Shown here: one piece after another, positions 7,355 to 14,402 of the stretch
Layout of the letters: every line of letters begins with the position of its first letter
How positions within the stretch are numbered: position 1 is the first letter of the stretch
Source: Nitrospirae bacterium CG1_02_44_142
GTDB taxonomy: Bacteria > Nitrospirota > Thermodesulfovibrionia > Thermodesulfovibrionales > UBA1546
Direction: 5' to 3'
Length of the DNA: 18,263 nt
Assembly (NCBI GenBank): GCA_001871685.1
Contig: MNVK01000129.1
Location: forward strand, 252 to 18,514
Program-made: the position numbers and the translations under genes
Notes under the pieces: model-generated
Told to the model about the DNA's origin: nothing
Seen by the model: only the letters and a program-made list of their open reading frames with translations
Databases searched by the model: none

Positions 7355-8415
7355 CCAAGCTCCTTCACATTCTTTATTATTAGGTCCTTCAGCGCTTCAA
7401 TAAAAAGCGGGTGTGTATTTAACGATACTGTTCTTTTCAGATTAATGCCAAGGTCTTTTGCCATCTGCCTATATAATATATCAATCTCATAAAGCGTCTC
7501 AATATGGTCGGATACAAAACTTATCGGGACCATGAGAATATTTTTAATATTTCTGCCTGCAAGCTCCCTAAGTTTTTCGTTTGTTGAAGGCCCAAGCCAT
7601 TTTACCGGCCCGCTTTTTGATTGGTAACTCAGATGCCATTTTACCGGTATTCGCTTTATAATCTCTTCAATCGTTCTCTCAATATGGCGCACATAAGGGT
7701 CGCCCTCATCAATAAACTTTTCAGGAAGGCTGTGGGCGCTGAAGAGGACGTAAACCGGTGAATCGGTGAATCGGTGAATCGGTGAATCGGAGATGAACGA
7801 CTCCATCCCTTTTTTAATTACATCCACCAATGCCTCAATATAAAGCGGATGGTCATACCATGAAGGCGTGCAGAAAACTTCCATGGAATGTTTTGATGCA
7901 GCCTCCCGGAATTTGGATAAAGTTGAGCCTGATGTTGCCAGAGAATACTGGGGATAAAGGCTGAGTCCAATAAGTTTTCTAATCCCGTCATTATAAATCT
8001 GAGGTATCACGTCTTCAATTAAAGGATGCCAGTAACGCATTCCGACAAAGACTTTAAAAACAGGTGAATCGGTGAATGGGTGAATGGGTGAATCGGTGTT
8101 CTTTTTCTCCGTTTCTTCTGACACCTGACACCTGACACCTGACGCCTGATTAAGCGCTTCTTCCAGCGCCTTTGCCTGTGCATTGGTAATATCAAGTATC
8201 GGAGACTTGCCTCCTATGAGGCGGTAATAACCCTCTGTCTTTTTAGACCTGAGCATTGAGATTAGCCGTGCAAGCGGTTTTTGCAGAAATGGAGGGCCGA
8301 GTTGAATTATCTTTCTGTCTGAAAATAAATTGTAAAGAAACGGCTTTACAGCCTGAACAGAATCCGGGCCTCCGAGATTAAGCAGGATAATTCCTATGGG
8401 TTCCTTATTTCCCAT
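7342..8415 (-). CDS. hemH: Ferrochelatase
   Basis: 357 aa, about 40 longer than usual. It inserts ferrous iron into the porphyrin ring. Landmarks are LLNLGGPDS, the catalytic LFSAHSLPEKF (His228), SYQSKSGPVKWLGPST and VPISFVSDHIETLYEID (Glu307/Glu310). Three short tandem-repeat tracts lie inside the frame: residues about 91-118 (two arrays at 8063-8098 and 8119-8146) and about 209-220 (array at 7757-7788). Both extra peptides contain the same string TDSPV after an IHxF core, and together they account for the excess length. No catalytic motif is broken, so the enzyme is probably active. The ATG overlaps the glgB stop by 11 bp and the stop overlaps the hemG TTG start by 13 bp, so the three genes are translationally linked. 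Confidence 0.95.
   Translation of the reverse strand: MGNKEPIGIILLNLGGPDSVQAVKPFLYNLFSDRKIIQLGPPFLQKPLARLISMLRSKKTEGYYRLIGGKSPILDITNAQAKALEEALNQASGVRCQVSEETEKKNTDSPIHPFTDSPVFKVFVGMRYWHPLIEDVIPQIYNDGIRKLIGLSLYPQYSLATSGSTLSKFREAASKHSMEVFCTPSWYDHPLYIEALVDVIKKGMESFISDSPIHRFTDSPVYVLFSAHSLPEKFIDEGDPYVRHIERTIEEIIKRIPVKWHLSYQSKSGPVKWLGPSTNEKLRELAGRNIKNILMVPISFVSDHIETLYEIDILYRQMAKDLGINLKRTVSLNTHPLFIEALKDLIIKNVKELGWTE
7757..7788. repeat. D-family octamer array in hemH (first)
   Basis: Four exact tandem copies of GGTGAATC. On the minus strand they encode SPIHRFTDSP inside hemH just before the catalytic SAHSLP motif. A variant array of the same word is at 8063-8094. Confidence 0.95.
8063..8098. repeat. 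D-family octamer array in hemH (second)
   Basis: GGTGAATC, GGTGAATG, GGTGAATG, GGTGAATC plus a trailing GGTG. It encodes TDSPIHPFTDSPV. It is the same octamer as at 7757-7788, with a C-to-G change in the two middle copies. Confidence 0.95.
8119..8146. repeat. D-family heptamer array in hemH
   Basis: TGACACC three times and then TGACGCC, four 7-bp units. The minus strand encodes ASGVRCQVS. It lies 20 bp from the octamer array at 8063-8098; together they form one inserted stretch in the protein. Confidence 0.93.
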
Positions 8416-10651
8416 TACATGTTATCCGTATTTTCCCCTGAACTGCTCTTTTAGTCTTTTTCTGTTTAAAAATCACAACTGCCAGCGGCGGCAAGGTGAT
8501 GCTTATGGAATGAGGCCTTCCATTCCACGAAATATCTTCCGATGAAACACCGCCTGCATTTCCTGTATTACTTCCTCCGTATTCAGCAGAATCGCTGTTT
8601 AAAATCTCTTTATATAAACCCGCATCAGACACGCCTATCCTGTAATTATATCTCGGCACAGGAGTAAAATTGCATACAAACACAAGAAAATCGCCAGCCC
8701 TTTTCCCCTGTCTTATAAATGATATTACGCTCTGCTCTGTATCGTGAAAATCAATCCACTCAAAGCCCGAATAACTGAAATCAACCTCGTATAGCGGCGG
8801 CTCTGCCCTGTAAAGCCTATTCAGGTCTCTTATATAACGCTGAAGTTTTTGATGGGGTTCGTATTGAAGAAGGTGCCAGTCAAGACTGCGGTCAAAGTTC
8901 CATTCATCCCACTGACCGAATTCGCTTCCCATGAAAAGCAGTTTTTTGCCGGGATGTCCGTACATAAAACCATACAGCAGTCTAAGGTTTGCGAATTTCT
9001 GCCACATATCTCCGGGCATCTTGCCGAGCATTGAACTCTTCCCGTGCACCACCTCATCATGGGAAAGGACCAACATAAAATTTTCAGTAAAAGCATAAAG
9101 CAGGCCGAATGTGAGATTGTTGTGGTGATGCTTCCTGTAAACAGGGTCTTTTGAAAAATACTCCAGGATGTCATGCATCCATCCCATATTCCATTTAAGA
9201 CTGAAACCAAGCCCGCCGAGATACGTTGGGCTTGATACGCCTGTCCACGCAGTTGATTCCTCTGCAATCGTGAGGATGCCCGGATGCCGCTGATGAACAA
9301 TTTCGTTAAACCTTTTCAGAAAATCTATCGCCTCCAGGTTTTCCCTGCCTCCGAAAACATTGGGAACCCATTCGCCTTCTTTTTTTGAATAATCAAGGTA
9401 AATCATTGAGGCCACAGCATCAACGCGCAAACCGTCTATGTGATATTTCTCAAGCCAGAAGAGCGCGCTTGATATTAAAAAATTCCTTACCTCATTTCTT
9501 CCGTAGTTGAATATCAGCGTGCCCCAGTCTTTGTGCTCTCTTTTCCTTGGGTCTGCATGTTCATAGAGGGCTGTGCCGTCAAAATATCCAAGCCCATGAG
9601 CATCCTTCGGGAAATGCGCGGGAACCCAGTCAAGGATAACACCGATATTGTTCTGATGGCATTTATCAATAAAATACATAAAATCTTCAGGCGCGCCGTG
9701 CCTGCTTGTCGGAGCAAAATACCCTACCGCTTGATAACCCCACGAAGCGTCCAGCGGATGCTCTGTTACAGGCATAAGTTCAATATGTGTATATCCCATA
9801 TCCTTTACATAGCCAATCAGCTTATCAGCAAGCTCTCTGTAAGTGAGAAAACGGTTTTCTTCCTCAGGCACACGCATCCAGGAGCCAAGGTGAACCTCAT
9901 AAACAGAGGCAGGAGATTCAAACCAGTTCTTTTCTGAACGGATTCTAAGCCATTCTCTGTCATTCCAGCGGTATCTGTTTATGTCATATACGATTGATGC
10001 GCTTTTGGGCCTGACCTCAAAATAAAATGCATAAGGGTCTGCCTTCAAAAAGATTTCACCGGACTTTGATTTTATCTCAAACTTGTAAACCTCCCATTCA
10101 TTAAGCCCCGGAATAAATATCTCCCACACGCCTGATGAGCCGAGGACGCGCATCTGATGCCTTCTTCCGTCCCAGTTGTTAAAATCACCTGCAACGCTGA
10201 CCCGTTTTGCATTCGGAGCCCATACTGCAAAATGAACGCCTTTAACGCCGTTAACCTCTATGACGTGAGCGCCAAGTTTTTCGTATTTTTTGTAATGACT
10301 TCCCTCACCTATCAGATGAAGGTCAAAATCTGAAAGCACAGACATGAATGAATATGGGTCAAGGAATTCAGAGATGCGGTTATCGGATGTTTTTATCTTG
10401 AGTTTATACTGAAAAAAATCATTTCTGTTTTCAAATTTCTTTTCAAAAAATCCAGCCTTGTTGATTTTTTCCATCTCATAGGATTTGTTTTGGACGGCGT
10501 CAACAACCCATGCCTTATCAGCTTCAGGCATAAATGCCCGGACTGCTATCGCCTTTTTGTCGTCGGTTCTTACTTCATGCATTCCCAGCGCATAAAAGGG
10601 GTCCCAGTGCTCAGCCTTAATAATCAGCTTAATATGTTCTTTAATCGTCAT
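8405..10651 (-). CDS. glgB: 1,4-alpha-glucan branching enzyme
   Basis: 748 aa. A GH13 enzyme that transfers alpha-1,4 chains to alpha-1,6 branch points in glycogen. It has a tandem N-terminal beta domain (about 10-105 and 115-225, the second with the CBM48 pattern FAVWAPNAKRVSVAGDFNNW). The catalytic barrel has DGLRVDAVASMIYLDY (nucleophile Asp411), TIAEESTAW (acid/base Glu464) and LVLSHDEVVHGK (Asp532), followed by a C-terminal beta domain. All three catalytic residues are present and the length is normal. I chose ATG at 10651; TTG at 10660 is an in-frame alternative. Neither has a clear ribosome site, because an AT-rich inverted array of 7-bp words occupies the upstream gap. The stop overlaps hemH by 11 bp. 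No other glycogen gene is in the window. Confidence 0.96.
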   Translation of the reverse strand: MTIKEHIKLIIKAEHWDPFYALGMHEVRTDDKKAIAVRAFMPEADKAWVVDAVQNKSYEMEKINKAGFFEKKFENRNDFFQYKLKIKTSDNRISEFLDPYSFMSVLSDFDLHLIGEGSHYKKYEKLGAHVIEVNGVKGVHFAVWAPNAKRVSVAGDFNNWDGRRHQMRVLGSSGVWEIFIPGLNEWEVYKFEIKSKSGEIFLKADPYAFYFEVRPKSASIVYDINRYRWNDREWLRIRSEKNWFESPASVYEVHLGSWMRVPEEENRFLTYRELADKLIGYVKDMGYTHIELMPVTEHPLDASWGYQAVGYFAPTSRHGAPEDFMYFIDKCHQNNIGVILDWVPAHFPKDAHGLGYFDGTALYEHADPRKREHKDWGTLIFNYGRNEVRNFLISSALFWLEKYHIDGLRVDAVASMIYLDYSKKEGEWVPNVFGGRENLEAIDFLKRFNEIVHQRHPGILTIAEESTAWTGVSSPTYLGGLGFSLKWNMGWMHDILEYFSKDPVYRKHHHNNLTFGLLYAFTENFMLVLSHDEVVHGKSSMLGKMPGDMWQKFANLRLLYGFMYGHPGKKLLFMGSEFGQWDEWNFDRSLDWHLLQYEPHQKLQRYIRDLNRLYRAEPPLYEVDFSYSGFEWIDFHDTEQSVISFIRQGKRAGDFLVFVCNFTPVPRYNYRIGVSDAGLYKEILNSDSAEYGGSNTGNAGGVSSEDISWNGRPHSISITLPPLAVVIFKQKKTKRAVQGKIRITCNGK

Positions 10652-10660
10652 TGATTTCAA

Positions 10661-10738
10661 GTTAAAAGTTGAAAGTTAAAAATTAAAAATTAAAAGTTCA
10701 TACAACTCCCAACTCTTAACTTTTAACTCTAAACTCTT
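10661..10738. repeat. D-family inverted heptamer arms between ubiX and glgB
   Basis: The left arm (10661-10695) is five 7-bp words: GTTAAAA, GTTGAAA, GTTAAAA, ATTAAAA, ATTAAAA. After an 8-bp spacer, the right arm (10704-10738) is AACTCCC, AACTCTT, AACTTTT, AACTCTA, AACTCTT. The two arms are largely complementary (GTTAAAA against TTTTAAC). It nearly fills the 89-bp gap and displaces any glgB ribosome site. Confidence 0.9.
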
Positions 10739-10740
10739 TT

Positions 10741-11367
10741 TTAGCCCCATCTCTTAAAAATCTCATGCTCTATCCCAATTGAATCAAGAATCTTGCCGGC
10801 AAGAAAATCAATTATGTCATCTATCTTTTTTGGTTTATGATAAAAGCCGGGAACAGGCGGCGCAATCTTCACGCCGATTCTTGCAAGTTTGAGCATGTTC
10901 TCAAGATGTATTGCGCTGAAAGGCATTTCCCTCGGCGAAAGAAGCAGCGTTCTTCCTTCTTTTATTGTCACATCAGCAGCCCGTTCTATAAGGTTATTTG
11001 CATAACTATTTGCAATGCCTGAAAGCGTCTTCATGGAGCAGGGTACAACAAGCATCCCGTCTGTTTTAAATGAACCGCTTGATATAGGAGCTTCCATTTG
11101 AGTTTCGTTATGAAAGAAAAGTCTGTCTGTTTTAAAATATTTTCTAATCTTATCTTCTATTAATTTTGAATTTTGTCCCGACTTGGTCGGGATGAATTTT
11201 GAATTCTTTTTAATTGTCCAATCAATTCCGGTTTCGTCCTTTATTATAGAGAAAGACTGTGAAGAAATGAGCAGATGCACCTCGGAATGTTTTATCAGTT
11301 CCTTAAGAACCCGTATTCCAATTATGGAACCGCTTGCGCCGCTTATTGCAAAAACATATTTTTTCAT
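10741..11367 (-). CDS. ubiX: UbiX/Pad1-type flavin prenyltransferase
   Basis: 208 aa. It transfers dimethylallyl phosphate to FMN to make the prenylated FMN cofactor of UbiD-type decarboxylases. The N-terminal flavoprotein motif is VFAISGASGSIIGIRVLKEL. The family core follows: SSGSFKTDGMLVVPCSMKTLSGIANSY, then RAADVTIKEGRTLLLSPREMP and GVKIAPPVPGFYHKPK. A 45-bp tract (11162-11206) encodes NSKFIPTKSGQNSKL in frame in the loop between the first beta-alpha units and the FMN-binding core. It contains a TCCCGAC hairpin between direct repeats and looks inserted. I start at ATG 11367; GTG at 11376 is an in-frame alternative. No good ribosome site is visible at either. No ubiD is in the window, so the client enzyme is unknown. 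Confidence 0.93.
   Translation of the reverse strand: MKKYVFAISGASGSIIGIRVLKELIKHSEVHLLISSQSFSIIKDETGIDWTIKKNSKFIPTKSGQNSKLIEDKIRKYFKTDRLFFHNETQMEAPISSGSFKTDGMLVVPCSMKTLSGIANSYANNLIERAADVTIKEGRTLLLSPREMPFSAIHLENMLKLARIGVKIAPPVPGFYHKPKKIDDIIDFLAGKILDSIGIEHEIFKRWG
11162..11206. repeat. C-type hairpin with flanking direct repeats inside ubiX
   Basis: TCCCGAC (11176-11182), a 3-nt loop and GTCGGGA (11186-11192) are flanked by the direct repeats AATTTTGAATT (11162-11172 and 11195-11205). The whole is 45 bp, exactly 15 codons, and reads through in the ubiX frame. A related CCCGAT/ATCGGG hairpin is at 11393-11408. Confidence 0.85.
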
Positions 11368-11380
11368 ATTAAACACTGAT

Positions 11381-11498
11381 TGTCATTGCGAGTCCCGATA
11401 AAATCGGGGCGTGGCAATCTTGTCTTTAGGGATTGCGAAGCCTGTTCCGAGCCTGTCTTGAGATTGCTTCGGCTCTCCTTGAGAGCCTCGCAATGACA
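11381..11498. repeat. B-family inverted repeat, copy 3, with an embedded C-type hairpin
   Basis: The ends are TGTCATTGCGAG (11381-11392) and CTCGCAATGACA (11487-11498). Inside are GGCAATCT (11413-11420), a second GGATTGCGAAG segment near 11429-11440, and AGATTGCTTCGGC (11461-11473). It also holds a CCCGAT/ATCGGG hairpin (11394-11408). It fills most of the udg-ubiX gap and is longer than copies 1 and 2. Confidence 0.85.
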
Positions 11499-11500
11499 GG

Positions 11501-11527
11501 CGAGGAATCTCACTCCTCGTAATGACA
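11501..11527. repeat. Partial B-family end with a short hairpin
   Basis: CGAGGA (11501-11506) pairs with TCCTCG (11514-11519), and the sequence continues as CTCGTAATGACA (11516-11527), one base different from the B-family end. It directly abuts the third full copy, as if a second, truncated copy were joined to it. Confidence 0.7.
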
Positions 11528-11541
11528 TTTGTATTAGCATA

Positions 11542-12276
11542 TTATTTCTTCAGCCTTTCAAGAACCTTTTGCGCATCTTCCCATACAAGCCATTTGTCCT
11601 TTGGATTTCTCAAGAGATACGAAGGGTGGAATGTCGGCATCAGCGGAATGTTTTCAAACTGATAGAATTTTCCCCTCAGTTTTCCTATTGGAATCTTCGT
11701 GCCGATAAGCGTCTGCGTAGATATGCGGCCAAGAGAAACTATAACCTTCGGAGAGATTATCCCTGCCTGTTTTCTTATAAACGGAGAACATGCGCTAATT
11801 TCGTCTTCTTCAGGAACTCTGTTGAAAGGAGGCCTGCATTTCACGATATTGCCTATGTAGACATCCTCTCTCTTAAATCCCATCTTCTCTATCAGTTTTG
11901 TAAGCAGCTGTCCTGCCCTGCCCACAAAAGGCCGCCCCTGAAGGTCTTCATCCTCGCCGGGCCCTTCGCCAATGAACATTATTTCCGCATCTACGCTGCC
12001 TTCTCCGAAGACAATGTTCTTTCTCCCCTTTGAAAGTTTGCACCGCTGACAGTCGCCTATCTCATCGCGCAATGCTTTTAAAGCAATAACCTTTTTCGAA
12101 TAATCACCCCCCCTTCGCCCCCCCTTACCAAGGGGGGGATGGGGGGGTGGCTTCTGCACTTCTGCGCTTCTGCACTTCTGCGCTATGTTTAGCGGTATTC
12201 TCTCAATCCCCATCGCCTGATAAAACTCAAGCACAGTTTTAATGTCTTTTATAATTTCTATATTCTGTTTTTGCAT
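11542..12276 (-). CDS. udg: Family 4 uracil-DNA glycosylase (iron-sulfur)
   Basis: 244 aa. It removes uracil from DNA in base excision repair. The core (about 65-244) has the four cluster cysteines of family 4 (Cys76 and Cys79 in CQRC, Cys147 in KCRPP, Cys163 in SACSPF), the GEGPGEDEDLQGRPFVGRAG active-site block and the HPSYLLRNP DNA-binding motif. The region between an N-terminal helix (1-30) and the core is unusual. Residues about 33-58 are encoded by an octamer array (12151-12182) joined to a GC palindrome (12105-12149), giving AQKCRSAEVQK then PPHPPLGKGG. Together they span 78 bp, exactly 26 codons. Without them the protein would have the usual family length. Cys35 lies in the inserted peptide and is not a cluster ligand. 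No clear ribosome site is visible. Confidence 0.93.
   Translation of the reverse strand: MQKQNIEIIKDIKTVLEFYQAMGIERIPLNIAQKCRSAEVQKPPPHPPLGKGGRRGGDYSKKVIALKALRDEIGDCQRCKLSKGRKNIVFGEGSVDAEIMFIGEGPGEDEDLQGRPFVGRAGQLLTKLIEKMGFKREDVYIGNIVKCRPPFNRVPEEDEISACSPFIRKQAGIISPKVIVSLGRISTQTLIGTKIPIGKLRGKFYQFENIPLMPTFHPSYLLRNPKDKWLVWEDAQKVLERLKK
12105..12149. repeat. A-family nested palindrome inside udg
   Basis: The outer arms are CACCCCCCC (12105-12113) and GGGGGGGTG (12141-12149). The inner arms are CCCCCCCTT (12118-12126) and AAGGGGGGG (12130-12138), with loop ACC. It is read as PPHPPLGKGGRRGG. It is the most diverged of the five copies, with seven-base rather than six-base G/C runs. Confidence 0.9.
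12151..12182. repeat. D-family octamer array inside udg
   Basis: CTTCTGCA, CTTCTGCG, CTTCTGCA, CTTCTGCG: four 8-bp units alternating A/G at the last base. It is one base away from the palindrome at 12105-12149. The minus strand encodes AQKCRSAEVQK in frame. Confidence 0.93.
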
Positions 12277-12286
12277 TTTCTTGCTA

Positions 12287-12314
12287 TATACTGTTCACTG
12301 TCTACTGTATACTG
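12287..12314. repeat. D-family heptamer array between nadK and udg
   Basis: TATACTG, TTCACTG, TCTACTG, TATACTG: four 7-bp units sharing the ending ACTG. It occupies most of the 40-bp gap between the two genes. Confidence 0.9.
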
Positions 12315-12316
12315 AT

Positions 12317-13168
12317 TTACCGTTCTCCCCATTTAAGCTTTGTTCTTAATATCTGGAAGTAATCTCTCTCAAACGGGATGATAAGCCTTGTCTTAAAAGG
12401 CGACCTCTTGATTTCCACAACATCATTCTTTCTTAAAGAAAATCCTACCTGGCCGTCAAGCGTAAGAAACACATCCTCACTGACAGATTTAAGTATTATT
12501 TCTATAAGCACATCATCAGGAAGCACAGTGGGCCTGTTTGTCAATGTATGCGGGCATATAGGCGTAAGGATAATACAGTCAAGCGTCGGATAAAGCACAG
12601 GGCCGCCTGCCGACAATGAGTATGCTGTTGAACCTGTCGGAGTTGATACGATAAGCCCGTCCGCCTTAAATATGGTTACATAGGTCTTGTTAATATATGT
12701 TTCAAGGTCAATAATCCTGGCCAGGGCGCCTTTATTTATAACCACATCGTTCAGCACAGTATATTCAGCAATCTTTTCACCATGCCGGTGTATGTGCGCG
12801 GTAAGCATCAGCCTTTCTTCCACTGCATATTCGCCTGAGAGCGTCTTGTCCATTGCATTGCACACTTCCTCTTTCTGAACCTCTGTGATGAAGCCAAGCC
12901 CTCCGAGATTGACTCCGAGTATGGGAACTCCTTTTTCACAGACAAGCCGCGCAACATTGAGCATGGTCCCGTCGCCGCCAAGAACAATTATCATATCAAC
13001 AAGCGAAGGCATATCAGAGCGTGAATAGCCCTTCATCTTAAGCAAAGAGGCTGTTTCCGTATCCAGAAAAACCTCAAGCCCCTTATTGTTCAGCCACGGC
13101 AGAAAACCTTTCAGTATCTCTATAGGCTCAGGTCTTCCCGCTTTAGATACGATTCCAATCTTTTTCAT
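12317..13168 (-). CDS. nadK: NAD kinase
   Basis: 283 aa. It phosphorylates NAD to NADP in the cytoplasm. The N-terminal Rossmann-like domain contains IIVLGGDGTMLNVAR with the GGDG motif (Gly64-Gly67). It is followed by GVNLGGLGFITEV, the second conserved motif of the family. The C-terminal domain has VSTPTGSTAYSLSAGGPVL and the PICPHTLTNRP substrate segment. Length is normal and all motifs are intact. The ATG lies 26 bp inside the end of tsaE and is preceded by GAGGG at 5 nt spacing, so the pair is translationally coupled. A heptamer array separates it from udg downstream. No inserted repeat is visible in this gene. Confidence 0.96.
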   Translation of the reverse strand: MKKIGIVSKAGRPEPIEILKGFLPWLNNKGLEVFLDTETASLLKMKGYSRSDMPSLVDMIIVLGGDGTMLNVARLVCEKGVPILGVNLGGLGFITEVQKEEVCNAMDKTLSGEYAVEERLMLTAHIHRHGEKIAEYTVLNDVVINKGALARIIDLETYINKTYVTIFKADGLIVSTPTGSTAYSLSAGGPVLYPTLDCIILTPICPHTLTNRPTVLPDDVLIEIILKSVSEDVFLTLDGQVGFSLRKNDVVEIKRSPFKTRLIIPFERDYFQILRTKLKWGER

Positions 13169-13580
13169 CTATTCCCTCAATCGTAATGTCCCTTGCTTCT
13201 TTATCTATAATAGCAAATTTTACCCTTATAAAATCATCCTGTACTTCTCCGAGCCGTTCAGCCCATTCAATAACGGTAATGCCGTCGCTGTAAATATAAT
13301 CCCATATCCCTGTTTCATCAATATCAGCATTTTTTTCAATCCTGTAAAGGTCTATATGATAGAGCGGGATTTCGCTGTCATATTCCGCAATTATCGTAAA
13401 ACTTGCGCTTGTAACATCCCTGTCTGAAATGCCCAGCGCCTGCGCAATGCCTTTAACAAATGTTGTCTTGCCTGCGCCAAGCTCGCCATAGAGGCAGACA
13501 ACACTATGAGGCCTCAGCAGATTCCCGAGCCTGAAGCCTATCATCTGAGTCTCTTCCGTTTTTCTGCTTAAAAACTTCAT
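13143..13580 (-). CDS. tsaE: tRNA threonylcarbamoyladenosine biosynthesis ATPase TsaE
   Basis: 145 aa. The P-loop ATPase of the TsaB-TsaD-TsaE complex that makes the t6A modification at position 37 of ANN-decoding tRNAs. The Walker A motif is GELGAGKTTF (about 32-41), followed by VKGIAQALG. The usual SPTFTL switch region reads SASFTIIAEY here. HIDLYRI and GITVIEWAERLGE match the Walker B and C-terminal family motifs. GAGG is present upstream of the ATG. It ends 26 bp inside nadK and begins 29 bp after pgeF. No tsaB or tsaD is in the window. Full length with no insertion. Confidence 0.95.
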   Translation of the reverse strand: MKFLSRKTEETQMIGFRLGNLLRPHSVVCLYGELGAGKTTFVKGIAQALGISDRDVTSASFTIIAEYDSEIPLYHIDLYRIEKNADIDETGIWDYIYSDGITVIEWAERLGEVQDDFIRVKFAIIDKEARDITIEGIDEKDWNRI

Positions 13581-13609
13581 CTCTTATTCAACCTCGCCTG
13601 TCCCGCCTA

Positions 13610-14317
13610 TTAAAAAAGAAGCCCTATAAAACCGCCCTGTCTTCCGGTATGCCCCTTTGCATACCTGTATGAATAAAACTTGTCTGGATAACAGTAGGTG
13701 CATTCGTCGGACATCCATATATTTTTTTCAGATATCCCCGCAGATACCGCCTGATACTTATTTGCCAATGCAAGGTCAAGACAATAAAATCCCCCCATCC
13801 CCCCTTTACTAAAGGGGGGCAAAGGGGGATTGTGATATTCGCCAATGCCTGTTGCCTTTTCAACAGACTTAAGGACATCATACCCTACGTGGTAACAGCA
13901 CCACCTTATGCTCGGGCCTATGGCTATCTTAATATCAATAGGGAAAGAACTGAACCTCTCTTGCATTGCTTCTATTGTCTTCTTAAGTATTGAAGCTGCC
14001 GTGCCCCTCCATCCTGCATGAACAACTCCGATTACATTTTTCTTTGCATCGTGCAAAAGCACAGGCACACAGTCTGCAACCTGAACTCCAATCAGAATAC
14101 CTTTATTGTTGGTTATGACGGCATCAGCAACTTTTGGACTCAAATCTGAATTTAGCACAAGCACTTTGTCTGTATGTTTCTGTATCGGCAGATAAATCTT
14201 TTGCTTGTCAATGGATGCAGCTACGGATATTCCTTCAGGGTCTGCGCCCGGAGATTTGCCGGTAAAAAAAGCCGTTACATGTCTTCCGAATATCTGAGGA
14301 AATATAAGCGTTTCCAT
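13610..14317 (-). CDS. pgeF: Peptidoglycan editing factor / laccase-domain purine nucleoside phosphorylase-like protein
   Basis: 235 aa, DUF152 (YfiH/YlmD) family. Family members have been linked to peptidoglycan precursor editing and to adenosine phosphorylase or deaminase activity. Metal and active-site motifs are QKHTDKV (His48), ADCVPVLLHD (Cys83), VHAGWRGT (His100) and CCYHVG (Cys140-His143). The C-terminal signature is CTYCYPDKFYSYR...GHTGRQGGFI. An in-frame palindromic insertion (residues about 162-177, NPPLPPFSKGGMGGF) sits in the variable stretch just before the YCLDLALAN helix and leaves all metal ligands intact. The ATG has no visible Shine-Dalgarno; the gap upstream is filled by an inverted octamer array. 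It lies between nnrDE and tsaE. Confidence 0.93.
   Translation of the reverse strand: METLIFPQIFGRHVTAFFTGKSPGADPEGISVAASIDKQKIYLPIQKHTDKVLVLNSDLSPKVADAVITNNKGILIGVQVADCVPVLLHDAKKNVIGVVHAGWRGTAASILKKTIEAMQERFSSFPIDIKIAIGPSIRWCCYHVGYDVLKSVEKATGIGEYHNPPLPPFSKGGMGGFYCLDLALANKYQAVSAGISEKNIWMSDECTYCYPDKFYSYRYAKGHTGRQGGFIGLLF
13788..13831. repeat. A-family nested palindrome inside pgeF
   Basis: The ends are AATCCCCCC and the diverged GGGGGATT. The inner arms are CCCCCCTTTA (13799-13808) and TAAAGGGGGG (13810-13819), with a single-base loop. It is read as NPPLPPFSKGGMGG within the intact pgeF frame. Confidence 0.92.
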
Positions 14318-14322
14318 TCATT

Positions 14323-14402
14323 AGTGCAGCAGCTCAGTAGAGCAGTAGTGCAGCAGTCTTTTTTCTGTAGTTCTATTGCGCTTCTGCTCTGCTGCTCTTC
14401 TG
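14323..14402. repeat. D-family inverted octamer arms between nnrDE and pgeF
   Basis: The left arm is AGTGCAGC, AGCTCAGT, AGAGCAGT, AGTGCAGC (14323-14354). After 8 bp the right arm is TTCTGTAG, TTCTATTG, CGCTTCTG, CTCTGCTG, CTCTTCTG (14363-14402). Both arms have an 8-bp period and they are partly complementary (GCAGCAG against CTGCTG). It fills most of the 111-bp gap. Confidence 0.85.

Noticed and set aside
7757..8146. CRISPR-like arrays in hemH
   Set aside because: Units are 7-8 bp with no spacers and are translated within an intact gene.
7342..8415. hemH as a pseudogene because of repeats and extra length
   Set aside because: The frame is open throughout and all catalytic motifs are present; the extra length equals the inserts.
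13624..13881. Minus-strand ORF within pgeF in another frame
   Set aside because: It overlaps the conserved pgeF C-terminus and reads the palindrome in a different frame; no family is recognisable.
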